A DNA stretch of 58,037 nt from an uncultured Oscillospiraceae bacterium (GCA_947626085.1 CANQQU010000007.1:1-58037); one strand, 5' to 3'; positions 1 through 8,939 are shown, counted from the first letter of the stretch. Made by a program: numbers and translations. The notes: generated by a model not told the origin, from the letters alone.

Positions 1-522
1 CAGATCGAGGACGCGGTGATCCTGGGCCAGTTTGACAACCCCGCCAACCCCGCCGCCCACCGCGCGACCACAGGCCCGGAGATTTGGGCGCAGACCGGCG
101 GGCAGGTGGATATTTTCGTGGCGGGGGTGGGCACCGGCGGCACCATCACCGGCGTGGGGGCGTACCTCAAGGAGCGAAATCCCGAAATTCGGATCGTGGC
201 GGTGGAGCCCGCCGCCAGCCCGGTGCTGTCCGGTGGAAAAGCCGGGCCCCATCCCATCCAGGGCATCGGCGCGGGCTTTGTCCCCCGGGTGCTTGACCCC
301 CAGATCTATGACGAGGTGATGGAAGTTACCGGGGAGGACGCCTTCGCCGCCGGCAGAGCCTTTGGAAAAAGCGAGGGGATCTTGGTGGGCGTCTCCGCCG
401 GTGGGGCGCTGCACGCGGCGGTACAGGTGGCGAAGCGCCCTGAAAACGCGGGGAAGACCCTGGTGGCCCTGCTGCCCGATTCCGGGGACCGGTATCTCTC
501 CACCCCCCTCTACGACGATTAA
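1..522 (+). CDS. cysK: Cysteine synthase, 5' end cut by the window
   Basis: C-terminal about 173 residues of a PLP-dependent O-acetylserine sulfhydrylase, which makes cysteine from O-acetylserine and sulfide in the cytosol. The reading frame is open from base 1, so the real start and the PLP lysine lie outside the window. Visible family signatures are the substrate-side segment [12 protein letters not shown], the glycine-rich PLP-phosphate loop GTGGTITG and the late motif GVSAGGAL. The frame ends in PLYDD, as expected for a full C-terminus. It lies 12 bases upstream of cysE in the same direction, so the two probably form a cysteine-biosynthesis operon. A cystathionine beta-synthase-like relative is less likely, because no extra C-terminal domain follows. 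Confidence 0.93.
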   Translation, partial: QIEDAVILGQFDNPANPAAHRATTGPEIWAQTGGQVDIFVAGVGTGGTITGVGAYLKERNPEIRIVAVEPAASPVLSGGKAGPHPIQGIGAGFVPRVLDPQIYDEVMEVTGEDAFAAGRAFGKSEGILVGVSAGGALHAAVQVAKRPENAGKTLVALLPDSGDRYLSTPLYDD

Positions 523-534
523 GGGGGAGCGGAC

Positions 535-1329
535 ATGGATAGACTGGACGCTGCCCAAGTGGAGCGCCTTGCGGGGACGGCTCTGAACAAAAAAGCCGTC
601 CTTAAAGCTTTGGAAGAGCTGCTGACGTTCCTCTACCCCGGCTATTACGGGGACTGCCCGGCAAACGCCATGGAGGATGTGGCTTTCCGCCTGGAAGGCC
701 AGATCGCCGCGGCGCTCCGGCGGTGCGGGGCGGAGACGAACCGTGCCCGGGAAATGACCCGCACTTTCATGGAGCGGCTCCCCCAAATTCGGGCGGTACT
801 GGAAACGGATATCCAGGCGGCGCTATCCGGAGACCCGGCGGCGAGCAGCAGGGACGAGGTGATTTTGGCCTATCCGGGGCTGTACGCCGTTTCGGTCTAC
901 CGGATCGCCCATGAGCTGCTGGCCCTGGGGGTGCCCCTGATCCCCCGGATCATGACCGAGCAGGCCCACAGCGTCACCGGCATCGACATCCACCCCGGCG
1001 CCCAAATCGGGGAGTCCTTCTTCATGGACCACGGCACGGGCATCGTCATCGGGGAGACCACGGTGATCGGCAGCCGGGTCAAGCTCTATCAGGGCGTCAC
1101 CCTGGGGTGCCTCTCCACCAAGGGCGCGGGGGCCCTCAGGGGCGTAAAGCGGCACCCCACCCTGGAAGATAACGTGACCGTCTATTCCGGGGCGACCATT
1201 CTGGGCGGGGACACGGTAATTGGGGCAGGCGCCGTGGTGGGAAGCGGCGCTTTTGTGACAAAATCGGTAGCCCGCGGGGCGAGAGTCACCCAGACCCGGC
1301 GGGGCCAGGAACCGGACGGAACCCCATAA
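535..1329 (+). CDS. cysE: Serine O-acetyltransferase
   Basis: 264-residue enzyme that acetylates serine with acetyl-CoA, supplying O-acetylserine to the cysK product just upstream. The N-terminal half is helical. The C-terminal half is a left-handed beta-helix built from hexapeptide repeats, with the conserved stretches HPGAQIG, MDHGTGIVIGET and RHPTLED; the histidines in these are the expected catalytic and substrate-binding positions. The long N-terminal helical part resembles EpsC/SAT forms found in Clostridia. The start at 535 follows a purine-rich GGGGGAG site. The C-terminus ends in DGTP and lacks the terminal Ile that often docks CysE into CysK, so complex formation is uncertain. Confidence 0.93.
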   Translation: MDRLDAAQVERLAGTALNKKAVLKALEELLTFLYPGYYGDCPANAMEDVAFRLEGQIAAALRRCGAETNRAREMTRTFMERLPQIRAVLETDIQAALSGDPAASSRDEVILAYPGLYAVSVYRIAHELLALGVPLIPRIMTEQAHSVTGIDIHPGAQIGESFFMDHGTGIVIGETTVIGSRVKLYQGVTLGCLSTKGAGALRGVKRHPTLEDNVTVYSGATILGGDTVIGAGAVVGSGAFVTKSVARGARVTQTRRGQEPDGTP

Positions 1330-1337
1330 AATATATT

Positions 1338-1366
1338 TTTCCCGCCGGGGATGTCCCGGCGGGAAA
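1338..1366. terminator. Bidirectional hairpin between cysE and ogt
   Basis: The arms TTTCCCGCCGGG and CCCGGCGGGAAA close on a 4-base loop, with T/A runs on both sides. It sits between the convergent stop codons of cysE (+) and ogt (-), so it can terminate both. Confidence 0.8.
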
Positions 1367-1368
1367 TT

Positions 1369-1854
1369 TTAGTCAGGTTTCCGTCCACCTTCCGCCTCCA
1401 AGCGGAGCAGAAACCGCTTCGCGTCCAGGCCCCCGGCGTAGCCGGTGAGACTGCCCCCGGCGCCCACCACCCGATGGCAGGGGATCAAGATCGAGACGGG
1501 GTTGCGGCCCACCGCCCCGCCCACGGACCGGGGGGAGCCCCCCACCCGCTCCGCCAGCTGGCCGTAAGTCACCGTCTGGCCGTAGGGGATCTCCAAAAGC
1601 GCCCGCCACACCCGCTGCCGGTACGCGCTCCCCTGAGGCGCCAGGGGCAGGTCCATTTTGGGGGCCTCCCCGGCAAAATAGGACGCCAAATACTGCTCCA
1701 GAGCCCAAAATACCGGCGCGTCCCCCGGTACGGCGTCCTCCGCCCCGGCCAAAAAGTATTTCTGGCCTGGCAGCCAGAGGCCGGTAATGGCGTTGGCGTC
1801 GCAGGCTGCCGTCAAAGTCCCCAGAGGGGACCTAAATTCCCGCAAAAGCAGCAT
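1369..1854 (-). CDS. ogt: Methylated-DNA--protein-cysteine methyltransferase
   Basis: 161-residue suicide DNA-repair protein that moves a methyl group from O6-methylguanine to its own cysteine. The active-site motif IPCHRVV puts the acceptor cysteine at about residue 126, followed by the family's GSLTGYAGGL segment. The upstream RQRVWRALLEIPYGQTVTYGQLA is the DNA-binding helix-turn-helix (split here across residues 79-101). Length fits the single-domain Ogt/MGMT form, without the Ada N-terminal domain. The start is preceded by GGAGG. A promoter (TTGCCA, 17 bases, TACAAT on the minus strand, 1903 to 1875) lies upstream, back to back with the clpB promoter. Confidence 0.95.
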   Translation of the reverse strand: MLLLREFRSPLGTLTAACDANAITGLWLPGQKYFLAGAEDAVPGDAPVFWALEQYLASYFAGEAPKMDLPLAPQGSAYRQRVWRALLEIPYGQTVTYGQLAERVGGSPRSVGGAVGRNPVSILIPCHRVVGAGGSLTGYAGGLDAKRFLLRLEAEGGRKPD

Positions 1855-1874
1855 TTTCCCGCCTCCTTTTCCCT

Positions 1875-1903
1875 ATTGTACCAAACGCCGCCCCCACTGG
1901 CAA
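1875..1903 (-). promoter_or_regulatory. ogt promoter
   Basis: Minus-strand TTGCCA (1903-1898) and TACAAT (1880-1875), 17 bases apart, about 20 bases upstream of the ogt start codon. The -35 box is overlapped by the palindrome at 1899-1915. Confidence 0.6.
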
Positions 1904-1915
1904 GAAATTCTTGCC
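1899..1915. promoter_or_regulatory. Unassigned perfect palindrome, operator candidate
   Basis: GGCAAGAA-A-TTCTTGCC, an 8-1-8 perfect palindrome. It covers the ogt -35 box and lies 8 bases before the clpB -35 box, between the two divergent promoters. The sequence matches neither CIRCE nor the direct-repeat CtsR site, so the protein that would bind it is unknown. Confidence 0.4.
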
Positions 1916-1923
1916 CTGGGGGC

Positions 1924-1951
1924 TTGACATTTTTCAAAATTGGGGTATAGT
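1924..1951 (+). promoter_or_regulatory. clpB promoter, sigma-A type
   Basis: TTGACA (1924-1929), 16 bases, TATAGT (1946-1951). Expected transcription start is near 1958, just before the CIRCE element, so the operator would be the first thing in the transcript. Confidence 0.75.
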
Positions 1952-1964
1952 AATGTCAAAAGGA

Positions 1965-1991
1965 TTAGCACTCTAATGCTGAGAGTGCTAA
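1965..1991 (+). promoter_or_regulatory. CIRCE element (HrcA operator)
   Basis: Perfect 9-9-9 inverted repeat: TTAGCACTC, nine bases, GAGTGCTAA. This is the classic HrcA binding site. It lies between the clpB promoter and its start codon, which implies heat-shock repression by HrcA. hrcA itself is not in the window. Confidence 0.95.
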
Positions 1992-2014
1992 AAAGCGAAA
2001 AAGGAGTGGGTATC

Positions 2015-4603
2015 ATGAAATTTGACAGCTACACCCAGAAGTCCCTGGAAGCCGTCCAGGCCGCCCAGCGGTTGGCGGAGGAAAACCGCAATCCCCAGCT
2101 GGAGCAGATCCATCTGCTCACCGCCCTGCTGGAGCAGGACGGGGGCCTGACCCCCCAGCTTTTGAAAAAAATGGGCGTCAGCGTAGAGAGCCTCCTGGCC
2201 GCCGCCCGGTCGGAGATGGGGAAGCTCCCCGCCGTCCAGGGCAGCCGGGAGGCGGGCCGGTTCTACATCAGCGCGGCGGCGGACGCCGCCCTCCGGGCCG
2301 CCGAGGAGCAGGCTGACGCCATGAAGGATTCCTTCGTCTCGGTGGAGCATCTGTTCCTGGGCCTGTGCGATACCGCCCAGGGGGCGGTGAAGCAGCTGCT
2401 GCAAACCTACCGAATCACCAAGGAGGGGTGCCTCCAGGCGCTGCAAAGCGTTCGGGGCAACCAGCGGGTGACCACGGACAACCCGGAGGGCACCTACGAC
2501 GCCCTGGAAAAGTACGGCACGGACCTGGTGAAAAGGGCGAGAGAGCAGAAGCTGGACCCGGTCATTGGCCGGGACGAGGAAATTCGGAATGTGATCCGCA
2601 TCCTCTCCCGGAAGACCAAGAATAACCCGGTGCTGATCGGCGAGCCCGGCGTGGGCAAGACCGCCATCGCCGAGGGGCTGGCCCAGCGAATTGTGAAGAA
2701 GGACGTGCCCAAGAGTCTCCAGGAAAAGACCATTTTCTCCCTGGACATGGGGGCCCTGATCGCCGGAGCCAAGTACCGGGGGGAGTTTGAGGAGCGGTTG
2801 AAGGCCGTGCTCAACGAGGTCAAGCAGTCCGAGGGGAAAATTCTGCTCTTCATCGACGAGCTGCACACCATCGTGGGCGCGGGGAAGACCGAGGGGAGCA
2901 TGGACGCCGGGAACCTGCTCAAGCCCATGCTGGCTCGGGGGGAGCTGCACTGCATCGGGGCCACCACTCTGGACGAGTACCGGCAGTATATTGAAAAGGA
3001 CGCCGCTCTGGAGCGCCGGTTCCAGCCGGTACTGGTGGACGAGCCCACGGTGGAGGACACGGTGGCCATCCTCCGGGGGCTGAAGGAGCGCTATGAGGTG
3101 TTCCACGGGGTGAAGATCGCGGATTCCGCCCTCCTGGCCGCCGCGTCGCTGTCCCACCGGTATATCACCGACCGGTTCCTGCCGGACAAGGCCATCGACC
3201 TGGTGGACGAGGCCTGCGCCCAGATCCGCACGGAGATGGACTCCATGCCGGCGGAGCTGGATGAGGTGAGCCGCAAAATCATCCAGATGGAAATCGAGGA
3301 GGCGGCGCTTAAAAAGGAGGAGGACCCCCTGTCCCAGGGCCGCTTGAAGACCCTGCAGAAGGAGCTGGCGGAGACCAAGGACCGCTTCAACGCCCAGAAG
3401 GCCCAGTGGGAGAACGAGAAGCAGGCCATTTCCCGCATCCAGCAGCTCCGGGAGCAAATCGAGGAGCTGAACCGGCAGATCGACCAGGCCCAGCGGCAGT
3501 ACGATCTGGAAAAGGCGGCGGAGCTGAAATACGGCCGCTTGCCGGAGGCCCAGCGCCAGCTCCAGGAGGAGGAGCGCCGGGCCCAGCAGGGCGAGGGCAG
3601 CCTGCTCCGGGACCGGGTGACGGAGGAGGAGATCGCCCGGATCGTGGAGCGCTGGACGGGGATCCCTGTGTCCCGGCTGGTCCAGGGGGAGCGGGAGAAG
3701 CTGCTGAACCTGGGTCAGGCCCTCCACCGCCGGGTGGTGGGCCAGGACGAGGCCGTTACGGCGGTCACGGAGGCCATCCAGCGCAGCCGGGCCGGGATCC
3801 AGGACCCCAACCGGCCCATTGGGTCCTTCCTGTTCCTGGGGCCCACCGGCGTGGGCAAGACGGAGCTGGCCAAGGCCCTGGCCCAGAATCTATTTGACGA
3901 CGAAAACAACATGGTGCGGATCGATATGTCCGAATATATGGAAAAATTCTCCGTCTCCCGGCTGATCGGCGCGCCTCCGGGATATGTGGGCTACGAGGAG
4001 GGCGGCCAGCTCACCGAGGCGGTGCGGCGGAAGCCCTACTCCGTGGTGCTTTTTGACGAGGTGGAGAAGGCCCATCCCGACGTGTTCAACGTGCTGCTCC
4101 AGGTTTTGGACGATGGCCGGGTGACGGATTCCCAGGGCCGGACGGTGGATTTCAAGAACACCATTTTGATCCTGACCTCCAATCTGGGCTCGGAGTACCT
4201 GCTGGGCGGCATCCGCCCCGACGGCACCATCGACCCCGCCGCCCGGGAGCAGGTGGAGGCGCTGCTGCGCCGCTCCTTCCGGCCGGAATTTCTCAACCGG
4301 CTGGACGAGATCGTGTTCTACAAGCCCCTGACCCGGCAGGATGTGACCAGGATCATTGACCTGCAAATGGAACGGCTGAACCGCCGCCTGGCGGAGCAGC
4401 AGATCACCTGCCGGCTGACGGAGGAGGCCAAGCTGGCCATTGTGGACGCGGCCTACGATCCCCAGTATGGCGCCCGGCCTCTCAAGCGGTACTTGCAGCA
4501 CACGGTGGAGACGGCCCTGTCCAAGAAAATTTTGGAGGGGGCGCTTAGGCCCGGCCAGGAGGTGACCGTTTCCGTGCGAAACGGCGAGCTGGCGCTCAGC
4601 TAA
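2015..4603 (+). CDS. clpB: ATP-dependent disaggregase ClpB
   Basis: 862-residue Hsp100 chaperone that threads aggregated proteins through a hexameric ring, working with DnaK. Order of parts: Clp N domain (about 1-145), first AAA+ with Walker A GEPGVGKT near residue 208 and Walker B LFIDELH, a long coiled-coil middle domain (about 405-525, which separates ClpB from ClpA/ClpX), and second AAA+ with Walker [10 protein letters not shown] near residue 608 and Walker [10 protein letters not shown]. No ClpP-docking IGF-type loop was noticed. The ATG at 2015 is chosen because it follows AAGGAG and the CIRCE element; an in-frame ATG further upstream at 1977 would fall inside the operator. Regulation is by HrcA through CIRCE. 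Confidence 0.96.
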   Translation: MKFDSYTQKSLEAVQAAQRLAEENRNPQLEQIHLLTALLEQDGGLTPQLLKKMGVSVESLLAAARSEMGKLPAVQGSREAGRFYISAAADAALRAAEEQADAMKDSFVSVEHLFLGLCDTAQGAVKQLLQTYRITKEGCLQALQSVRGNQRVTTDNPEGTYDALEKYGTDLVKRAREQKLDPVIGRDEEIRNVIRILSRKTKNNPVLIGEPGVGKTAIAEGLAQRIVKKDVPKSLQEKTIFSLDMGALIAGAKYRGEFEERLKAVLNEVKQSEGKILLFIDELHTIVGAGKTEGSMDAGNLLKPMLARGELHCIGATTLDEYRQYIEKDAALERRFQPVLVDEPTVEDTVAILRGLKERYEVFHGVKIADSALLAAASLSHRYITDRFLPDKAIDLVDEACAQIRTEMDSMPAELDEVSRKIIQMEIEEAALKKEEDPLSQGRLKTLQKELAETKDRFNAQKAQWENEKQAISRIQQLREQIEELNRQIDQAQRQYDLEKAAELKYGRLPEAQRQLQEEERRAQQGEGSLLRDRVTEEEIARIVERWTGIPVSRLVQGEREKLLNLGQALHRRVVGQDEAVTAVTEAIQRSRAGIQDPNRPIGSFLFLGPTGVGKTELAKALAQNLFDDENNMVRIDMSEYMEKFSVSRLIGAPPGYVGYEEGGQLTEAVRRKPYSVVLFDEVEKAHPDVFNVLLQVLDDGRVTDSQGRTVDFKNTILILTSNLGSEYLLGGIRPDGTIDPAAREQVEALLRRSFRPEFLNRLDEIVFYKPLTRQDVTRIIDLQMERLNRRLAEQQITCRLTEEAKLAIVDAAYDPQYGARPLKRYLQHTVETALSKKILEGALRPGQEVTVSVRNGELALS

Positions 4604-4618
4604 CCTGCTTACTTCAAA

Positions 4619-4707
4619 CTTCTATTTCGGTGCATTCCGTACCGGCACTGCTCCCCCTAGCCCTGCCGGGGGAGCATTAGCGGTGCGGAACGCACCAAAA
4701 TAAGAAG
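4619..4707. repeat. 89-base imperfect palindromic element after clpB
   Basis: The left arm from CTTCTATTTCGGTGC and the right arm ending GCACCAAAATAAGAAG pair over about 39 bases with roughly nine differences, closing on a short GC-rich centre (GCTCCCCC ... GGGGGAGC). It may act as the clpB terminator, but is longer than an ordinary one and looks like a REP/MITE-type folded element. Confidence 0.6.
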
Positions 4708-4756
4708 GTAGGGAGTTGGATTCCTGTCCCCGCCCACCTCAAAAGGTAATTTTGCC

Positions 4757-4803
4757 CACCCACTAATTCCCCGTCCCGCAGGATCGTGCTGCCGGACACG
4801 AGT
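4757..4803 (-). pseudogene. Short relic resembling the spoIVB active-site segment
   Basis: Read on the minus strand, about 32 bases here (TGTCCGGCAGC..CGATCCT..GGACGGG.AATT) match the coding sequence for the SGSPILQDGKF motif of the spoIVB gene at 5101-6069 with about four changes, in the same orientation. There is no open frame of useful length around it. It could be a decayed partial duplication of the 3' part of spoIVB, or chance retention of a shared motif from another S55-type gene. Confidence 0.35.
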
Positions 4804-4868
4804 GGGTCAATAGAAGGACAAAATTAATTCTGCTTTTCTTGTGTGTGAAAAATAAAATTCAAAATAGT

Positions 4869-4897
4869 TTGACAACATGTGCTATTTGTGGTATCCT
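4869..4897 (+). promoter_or_regulatory. Strong promoter in front of a non-coding stretch
   Basis: TTGACA (4869-4874), 17 bases, TATCCT (4892-4897). No convincing coding sequence follows. The -10 box is part of a perfect palindrome, TATCCTAT-AC-ATAGGATA (4892-4909), which spans the expected start site and could be an operator. Confidence 0.55.
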
Positions 4898-4903
4898 ATA
4901 CAT

Positions 4904-5093
4904 AGGATATGGTGATGCATCACATCCTTGGGCTGGCCGTAAGGCCCTGGTCCACCGAAGGGCGGGGATATTCCCCGCCATCTTTTCGCCACGGCAGTTC
5001 AAAAAAGATTATCTGAAAAACATACGTCGCAAGCAGCTATAACGAAGCGCCAGGAGCGCGGGGAAATCCCCGGCTCCTGGCTTTTGGGTTTTT
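4904..5093 (+). ncRNA. Candidate small structured RNA, about 180 nt
   Basis: A free-standing transcription unit is suggested by the promoter at 4869-4897 and a very strong rho-independent terminator at 5049-5093. Between them are two stable stems: GGGC-TGGCC-GTAA-GGCC-CTGG (about 4930-4952) and GGCGGGGA-TAT-TCCCCGCC (about 4962-4981). The only open frames are short, lack a ribosome site and have no recognisable product. Neighbours are clpB upstream on the same strand and spoIVB convergent. I could not match it by eye to 6S, SRP, tmRNA, RNase P RNA or a known riboswitch; size alone would fit 6S RNA. Confidence 0.4.
5049..5093 (+). terminator. Terminator of the candidate small RNA
   Basis: GCCAGGAGC ... 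GCTCCTGGC with an inner GGGG/CCCC extension, followed by CTTTTGGGTTTTT. It ends 8 bases before the spoIVB stop codon on the other strand. Confidence 0.8.
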
Positions 5094-5100
5094 GGCGCGG

Positions 5101-6069
5101 TTATGCTGCCGCCGCCAGCATATTTTCGATAAATATGCCGTAGCCGGTGGTGGGATCGTTCACCAGCACATGGGTCACTGCCCCGATGAATTTCCCGTCC
5201 TGTAGGATCGGGCTGCCGGACATGCCCTGGACGATGCCGCCGGTGGCGTCCAGCAGCGCCGGGTCTGTGACTTTCAGCAGCATGTTCCGCCCGTTTTGCC
5301 GGGATTTTGGATAGATTTTCAGAATTTCCACAGAATATTCCCGTACCTCCGTTCCGGAAATGGTGGAAAGGATGCTGGCCTTCCCCGCGTGGACTTCCTC
5401 GGCGGCGCCCACCGGCATGGGCGTGCCGGAAAATTCCGTCTGGGCGGTTCCGAAAACCCCGGAGCCGGTGTTGGCGGACAGAATGCCCAGGGGCATCCGA
5501 TCCGTCACCGTGCCCATGAGCTGGCCCGGCTGGCCGGACTGGCCCCGCTTCACTGCCTGGATGCTGGCCGGGTACGCGCTGCCCCGGGTCATGGTCAGCA
5601 GCGACCCCGACGGATCGTTGACGCCGTGGCCCAGGCAGGCAAATTGATGGCTTTCCGGATCGTACCAGGTCACGGTGCCGATGCCGGTGATGCCCTGGCG
5701 CAGATACACCCCCAGCTGGGGCCCTTCCGGGGTCTGTGCCGGCTCCACCTGGAGCCGCCGCTCCCGGCCGTCCCGGCGCACCACCAGCTCCACCGGACCT
5801 TGCGCGGCGGCCACCGCCCGGCGCACCTCGGCGGCAGTGGTGACGGATTGGCCGTTGACGGACAGCAGCACGTCGCCGGCCTGGAGGCCCGCCGCCTTGG
5901 CGCTCTGGCCCAAGGTCTCGTCGATGGCGGCGACGGTCACCGTATCATTGGATAGCTCCAGGCCCACCACCTGACCCACCGGTATTAATAAGGAGGCCGC
6001 GTTGGCCGTCTGGGGCAGAACCAGGGCCAGCAGCAGCAAAGGGATCATTAAACTTCCCAATTTTTTCAT
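5101..6069 (-). CDS. spoIVB: SpoIVB-type serine peptidase (S55)
   Basis: 322-residue sporulation protease which, in known spore formers, is secreted from the forespore and triggers pro-sigma-K processing. An N-terminal hydrophobic segment (residues 3-24) is the export signal/anchor. A PDZ domain covers about 35-110, with AGLQAGDVLLSVNGQ. The S55 peptidase domain follows, with GHGVND giving the histidine (about 149) and QGMSGSPI the nucleophile serine (about 284). It is shorter than the roughly 425-residue B. subtilis protein, mainly in the N-terminal part. The ATG at 6069 is chosen because it follows GGAGGG at 7 bases and begins the signal segment. The open frame upstream runs antisense into the next gene and has no signal peptide. 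A weak forespore-type promoter is noted at 6100-6128. Confidence 0.9.
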   Translation of the reverse strand: MKKLGSLMIPLLLLALVLPQTANAASLLIPVGQVVGLELSNDTVTVAAIDETLGQSAKAAGLQAGDVLLSVNGQSVTTAAEVRRAVAAAQGPVELVVRRDGRERRLQVEPAQTPEGPQLGVYLRQGITGIGTVTWYDPESHQFACLGHGVNDPSGSLLTMTRGSAYPASIQAVKRGQSGQPGQLMGTVTDRMPLGILSANTGSGVFGTAQTEFSGTPMPVGAAEEVHAGKASILSTISGTEVREYSVEILKIYPKSRQNGRNMLLKVTDPALLDATGGIVQGMSGSPILQDGKFIGAVTHVLVNDPTTGYGIFIENMLAAAA

Positions 6070-6099
6070 TTTCCAACCCTCCATTTTGGTCTGCCTCTT

Positions 6100-6128
6100 T
6101 AATATGACCCGGTGCGCCGAGGATAAAC
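6100..6128 (-). promoter_or_regulatory. Possible forespore-type promoter of spoIVB
   Basis: The minus strand reads GTTTA, 17 bases, CATATTA, about 30 bases before the spoIVB start. It resembles the sigma-F/sigma-G pattern (CATAMTA-type -10) but is not an exact match. Confidence 0.3.
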
Positions 6129-6187
6129 GCAGTAAAAGTCGAAAAAACAGGAACGCCCTGGGTTTTTCGGATTTTTTTGGAAAGGAC

Positions 6188-6216
6188 TTGCGCCCGCCGC
6201 CCAAACCGTGTATGAT
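6188..6216 (+). promoter_or_regulatory. Promoter of the methionine sulfoxide reductase gene
   Basis: TTGCGC (6188-6193), 17 bases, TATGAT (6211-6216), 22 bases before the start codon. Confidence 0.55.
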
Positions 6217-6237
6217 AGGTGGAAAAGGAGGCAGATT

Positions 6238-6723
6238 ATGGAAAAAGATACCGATTATGCCGCCCTCTCCGCCCGGCTGACCGCCCTGGTGGAGGGCGTG
6301 CCCCATCTGATCGCCAACCTGGCCAACGCTTCGGCCCTCATCTATCAGGAGCTGCCCGATCTCAACTGGGCGGGCTTCTATATTCTGGAGGGGGAGACGC
6401 TGGTGCTGGGGCCCTTCCAGGGCAAGCCCGCCTGCATCGAGATCCCCCTGGGCCGGGGGGTCTGCGGCGCCGCCGCGAAAACCGGCCGCCCTCAGCTGGT
6501 GCCCGACGTCCACGCCTTCCCCGGCCATATCGCCTGCGACAGCGCGTCTAATTCCGAGATCGTGGTGCCCCTGCGGTGCGAAGGGCGGCTCTGGGGGGTG
6601 CTGGATCTGGACAGCCCCACATTGAACCGGTTTGGCACCCGAGACTTAGAGGGCCTGACGGCCCTGTGCAGCGCTCTGGAGAAGGCCCTGGGGGATCTGC
6701 CGAATTGCCTATTGACAAAGTAG
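6238..6723 (+). CDS. msrC: Free methionine-(R)-sulfoxide reductase (GAF type)
   Basis: 161-residue single GAF-domain enzyme that reduces free methionine-R-sulfoxide with thioredoxin, a repair and antioxidant role in the cytosol. The three cysteines of the family are all present, at residues 66 (KPACIEIP), 76 (RGVCGAA) and 100 (HIACDSASNSEI). The 10 and 24 residue spacings are exactly those of the E. coli enzyme. The ATG at 6238 follows AAAGGAGG. It is transcribed alone, divergent from spoIVB, and its last codons overlap the nifS promoter. Confidence 0.93.
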   Translation: MEKDTDYAALSARLTALVEGVPHLIANLANASALIYQELPDLNWAGFYILEGETLVLGPFQGKPACIEIPLGRGVCGAAAKTGRPQLVPDVHAFPGHIACDSASNSEIVVPLRCEGRLWGVLDLDSPTLNRFGTRDLEGLTALCSALEKALGDLPNCLLTK

Positions 6724-6740
6724 GTAAACGGTGGTATATT
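6712..6740 (+). promoter_or_regulatory. nifS-iscU-iscR promoter
   Basis: TTGACA (6712-6717), 17 bases, TATATT (6735-6740). The -35 box lies inside the last codons of the preceding gene. The -10 box is overlapped by the inverted repeat at 6739-6761. Confidence 0.75.
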
Positions 6741-6761
6741 ACCTACCGGATAACTGGGTAA
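6739..6761 (+). promoter_or_regulatory. Candidate IscR/Rrf2 operator
   Basis: Inverted repeat TTACCTA, nine bases, TGGGTAA (six of seven positions pair), placed on the -10 box and start site of the nifS operon. Rrf2-family Fe-S regulators often repress their own operon from such a site, and the last gene of this operon is an Rrf2 regulator with Fe-S-ligand cysteines. The assignment is an inference. Confidence 0.5.
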
Positions 6762-6789
6762 ATACTCCTGATGGAAGGAACGTGAGTTC

Positions 6790-7977
<1,188 letters not shown>

Positions 7978-7990
7978 GGAGGCAAGGAAA

Positions 7991-8413
7991 ATGGCCCTTT
8001 ACAGCGAAAAAGTCATGGATCACTTTATGCACCCCCGGAACGTGGGCGTGCTGGAAAACCCCAGCGGCGTGGGAGAAGTGGGCAACGCCAAGTGCGGCGA
8101 CATTATGAAGATCTATTTGCAGATCGAGAACGACATCATCGTGGACGTGAAATTTGAGACCTTCGGCTGCGGCTCCGCCATCGCCTCCTCCTCCATGGCC
8201 ACGGAAATGATCAAGGGCAAGCCCGTGAAGGAGGCCATGGCCCTGACCAACAAGGCGGTGGCCGAGGCCCTGGACGGTCTGCCCGCCCACAAGCTCCACT
8301 GCTCCGTGCTGGCGGAGGAGGCCATCAAGAACGCCCTGCTGGACTACTACCAGAAAAACAACATCCCCTACGACGAGGCGGACTTCCCAGAAGGCCACAG
8401 CCACGAGGAATAA
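7991..8413 (+). CDS. iscU: Iron-sulfur cluster scaffold IscU/NifU-N
   Basis: 140-residue scaffold on which Fe-S clusters are built from sulfur supplied by NifS. The three cluster-ligand cysteines are at 35 (NAKCGD, with the neighbouring Asp), 60 (TFGCGSA) and 104 (KLHCSV). The LPPVK motif recognised by HscA in proteobacteria is not seen (LPAHKLHC here), in keeping with the lack of hscBA in the locus. The C-terminal tail GHSHEE is acidic and histidine-containing. Start after AAGGAGG. The gene ends three bases before iscR. Confidence 0.95.
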   Translation: MALYSEKVMDHFMHPRNVGVLENPSGVGEVGNAKCGDIMKIYLQIENDIIVDVKFETFGCGSAIASSSMATEMIKGKPVKEAMALTNKAVAEALDGLPAHKLHCSVLAEEAIKNALLDYYQKNNIPYDEADFPEGHSHEE

Positions 8414-8416
8414 GCC

Positions 8417-8824
8417 ATGATCGTATCCACCAAGGGCCGCTACGCCCTGCGGGTGATGGTGTACCTGGCCCAGCAGCCCCCGGGGGCCTACATCCCGCTG
8501 AAGCAGGTGGCGGAGGCGGAGGAGATCTCCCAGAAATATCTGGAGGCCATTATGACCATCCTCTCCAAGGCCGGGATGGTGGAGGCGGTCCACGGCAAGG
8601 GCGGGGGCTATCGGCTCAACCGCCCGCCGGAGGGGTACACCGTGGGCAGCATCCTCAAGCTGACGGAGGGGAGCTTGGCCCCGGTGTCCTGCACCGCCGA
8701 GGGGCCGGCGGCCTGCTCCCGGTCGGACTGCTGCCCGGCCCTGCCCATGTGGGAGAAGCTGGACCGGATGATCGACGGGTTTTTTGAAAGCATCACCATC
8801 CGGGACCTGCTCACCGGAACCTAA
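8417..8824 (+). CDS. iscR: Rrf2-family Fe-S responsive regulator (IscR-like)
   Basis: 135-residue winged-helix regulator, third gene of the Fe-S operon. The N-terminal half is the Rrf2 DNA-binding domain (YALRVMVYLA ... ISQKYLEAIM ... GKGGGYRL). The C-terminal half holds cysteines at 92, 100, 105 and 106, the region where IscR binds a [2Fe-2S] cluster. CymR-type members lack such cysteines, so IscR is favoured. It probably senses cluster status and represses the operon through the inverted repeat at 6739-6761. Confidence 0.9.
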   Translation: MIVSTKGRYALRVMVYLAQQPPGAYIPLKQVAEAEEISQKYLEAIMTILSKAGMVEAVHGKGGGYRLNRPPEGYTVGSILKLTEGSLAPVSCTAEGPAACSRSDCCPALPMWEKLDRMIDGFFESITIRDLLTGT

Positions 8825-8834
8825 ATTTTTTGGA

Positions 8835-8931
8835 TTTTCCTATTGTGACCGCTGTCCGAAGGAAAGCGGCCACGATTTGGAATTTCCCTGTTGTGACCGC
8901 TTCCCCCCGGGAAGCGGTCACAAAATTTATA
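8835..8931. repeat. Tandem 49-base repeat, each copy a hairpin
   Basis: Two copies of a unit starting TTTCCTATTGTGACCGCT-like, at 8835 and 8883, each folding (GTGACCGCT...AGCGGCCAC and TGTGACCGCTT...AAGCGGTCACA). A third partial copy begins at 8932 and supplies the cadA -35 box (TATTGACA). The hairpins can end iscR transcription. Confidence 0.6.
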
Positions 8932-8939
8932 TTTCCCTA

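Noticed and set aside
1940..2014. Longer N-terminus for ClpB
   Set aside because: The extra codons would be read from the promoter and the CIRCE element. The ATG at 2015 has the ribosome site and starts the conserved Clp N domain.
4839..5042. A 67-codon frame in the gap after clpB
   Set aside because: No ribosome site, no family resemblance, and it spans the promoter and palindrome of the candidate small RNA.
6070..6528. N-terminal extension of SpoIVB
   Set aside because: It lies antisense to the methionine sulfoxide reductase gene. The signal peptide starts at 6069 behind a good ribosome site.
8835..8931. CRISPR-like repeats
   Set aside because: Only two and a part copies, adjacent without unique spacers, and each folds as a terminator-like hairpin.
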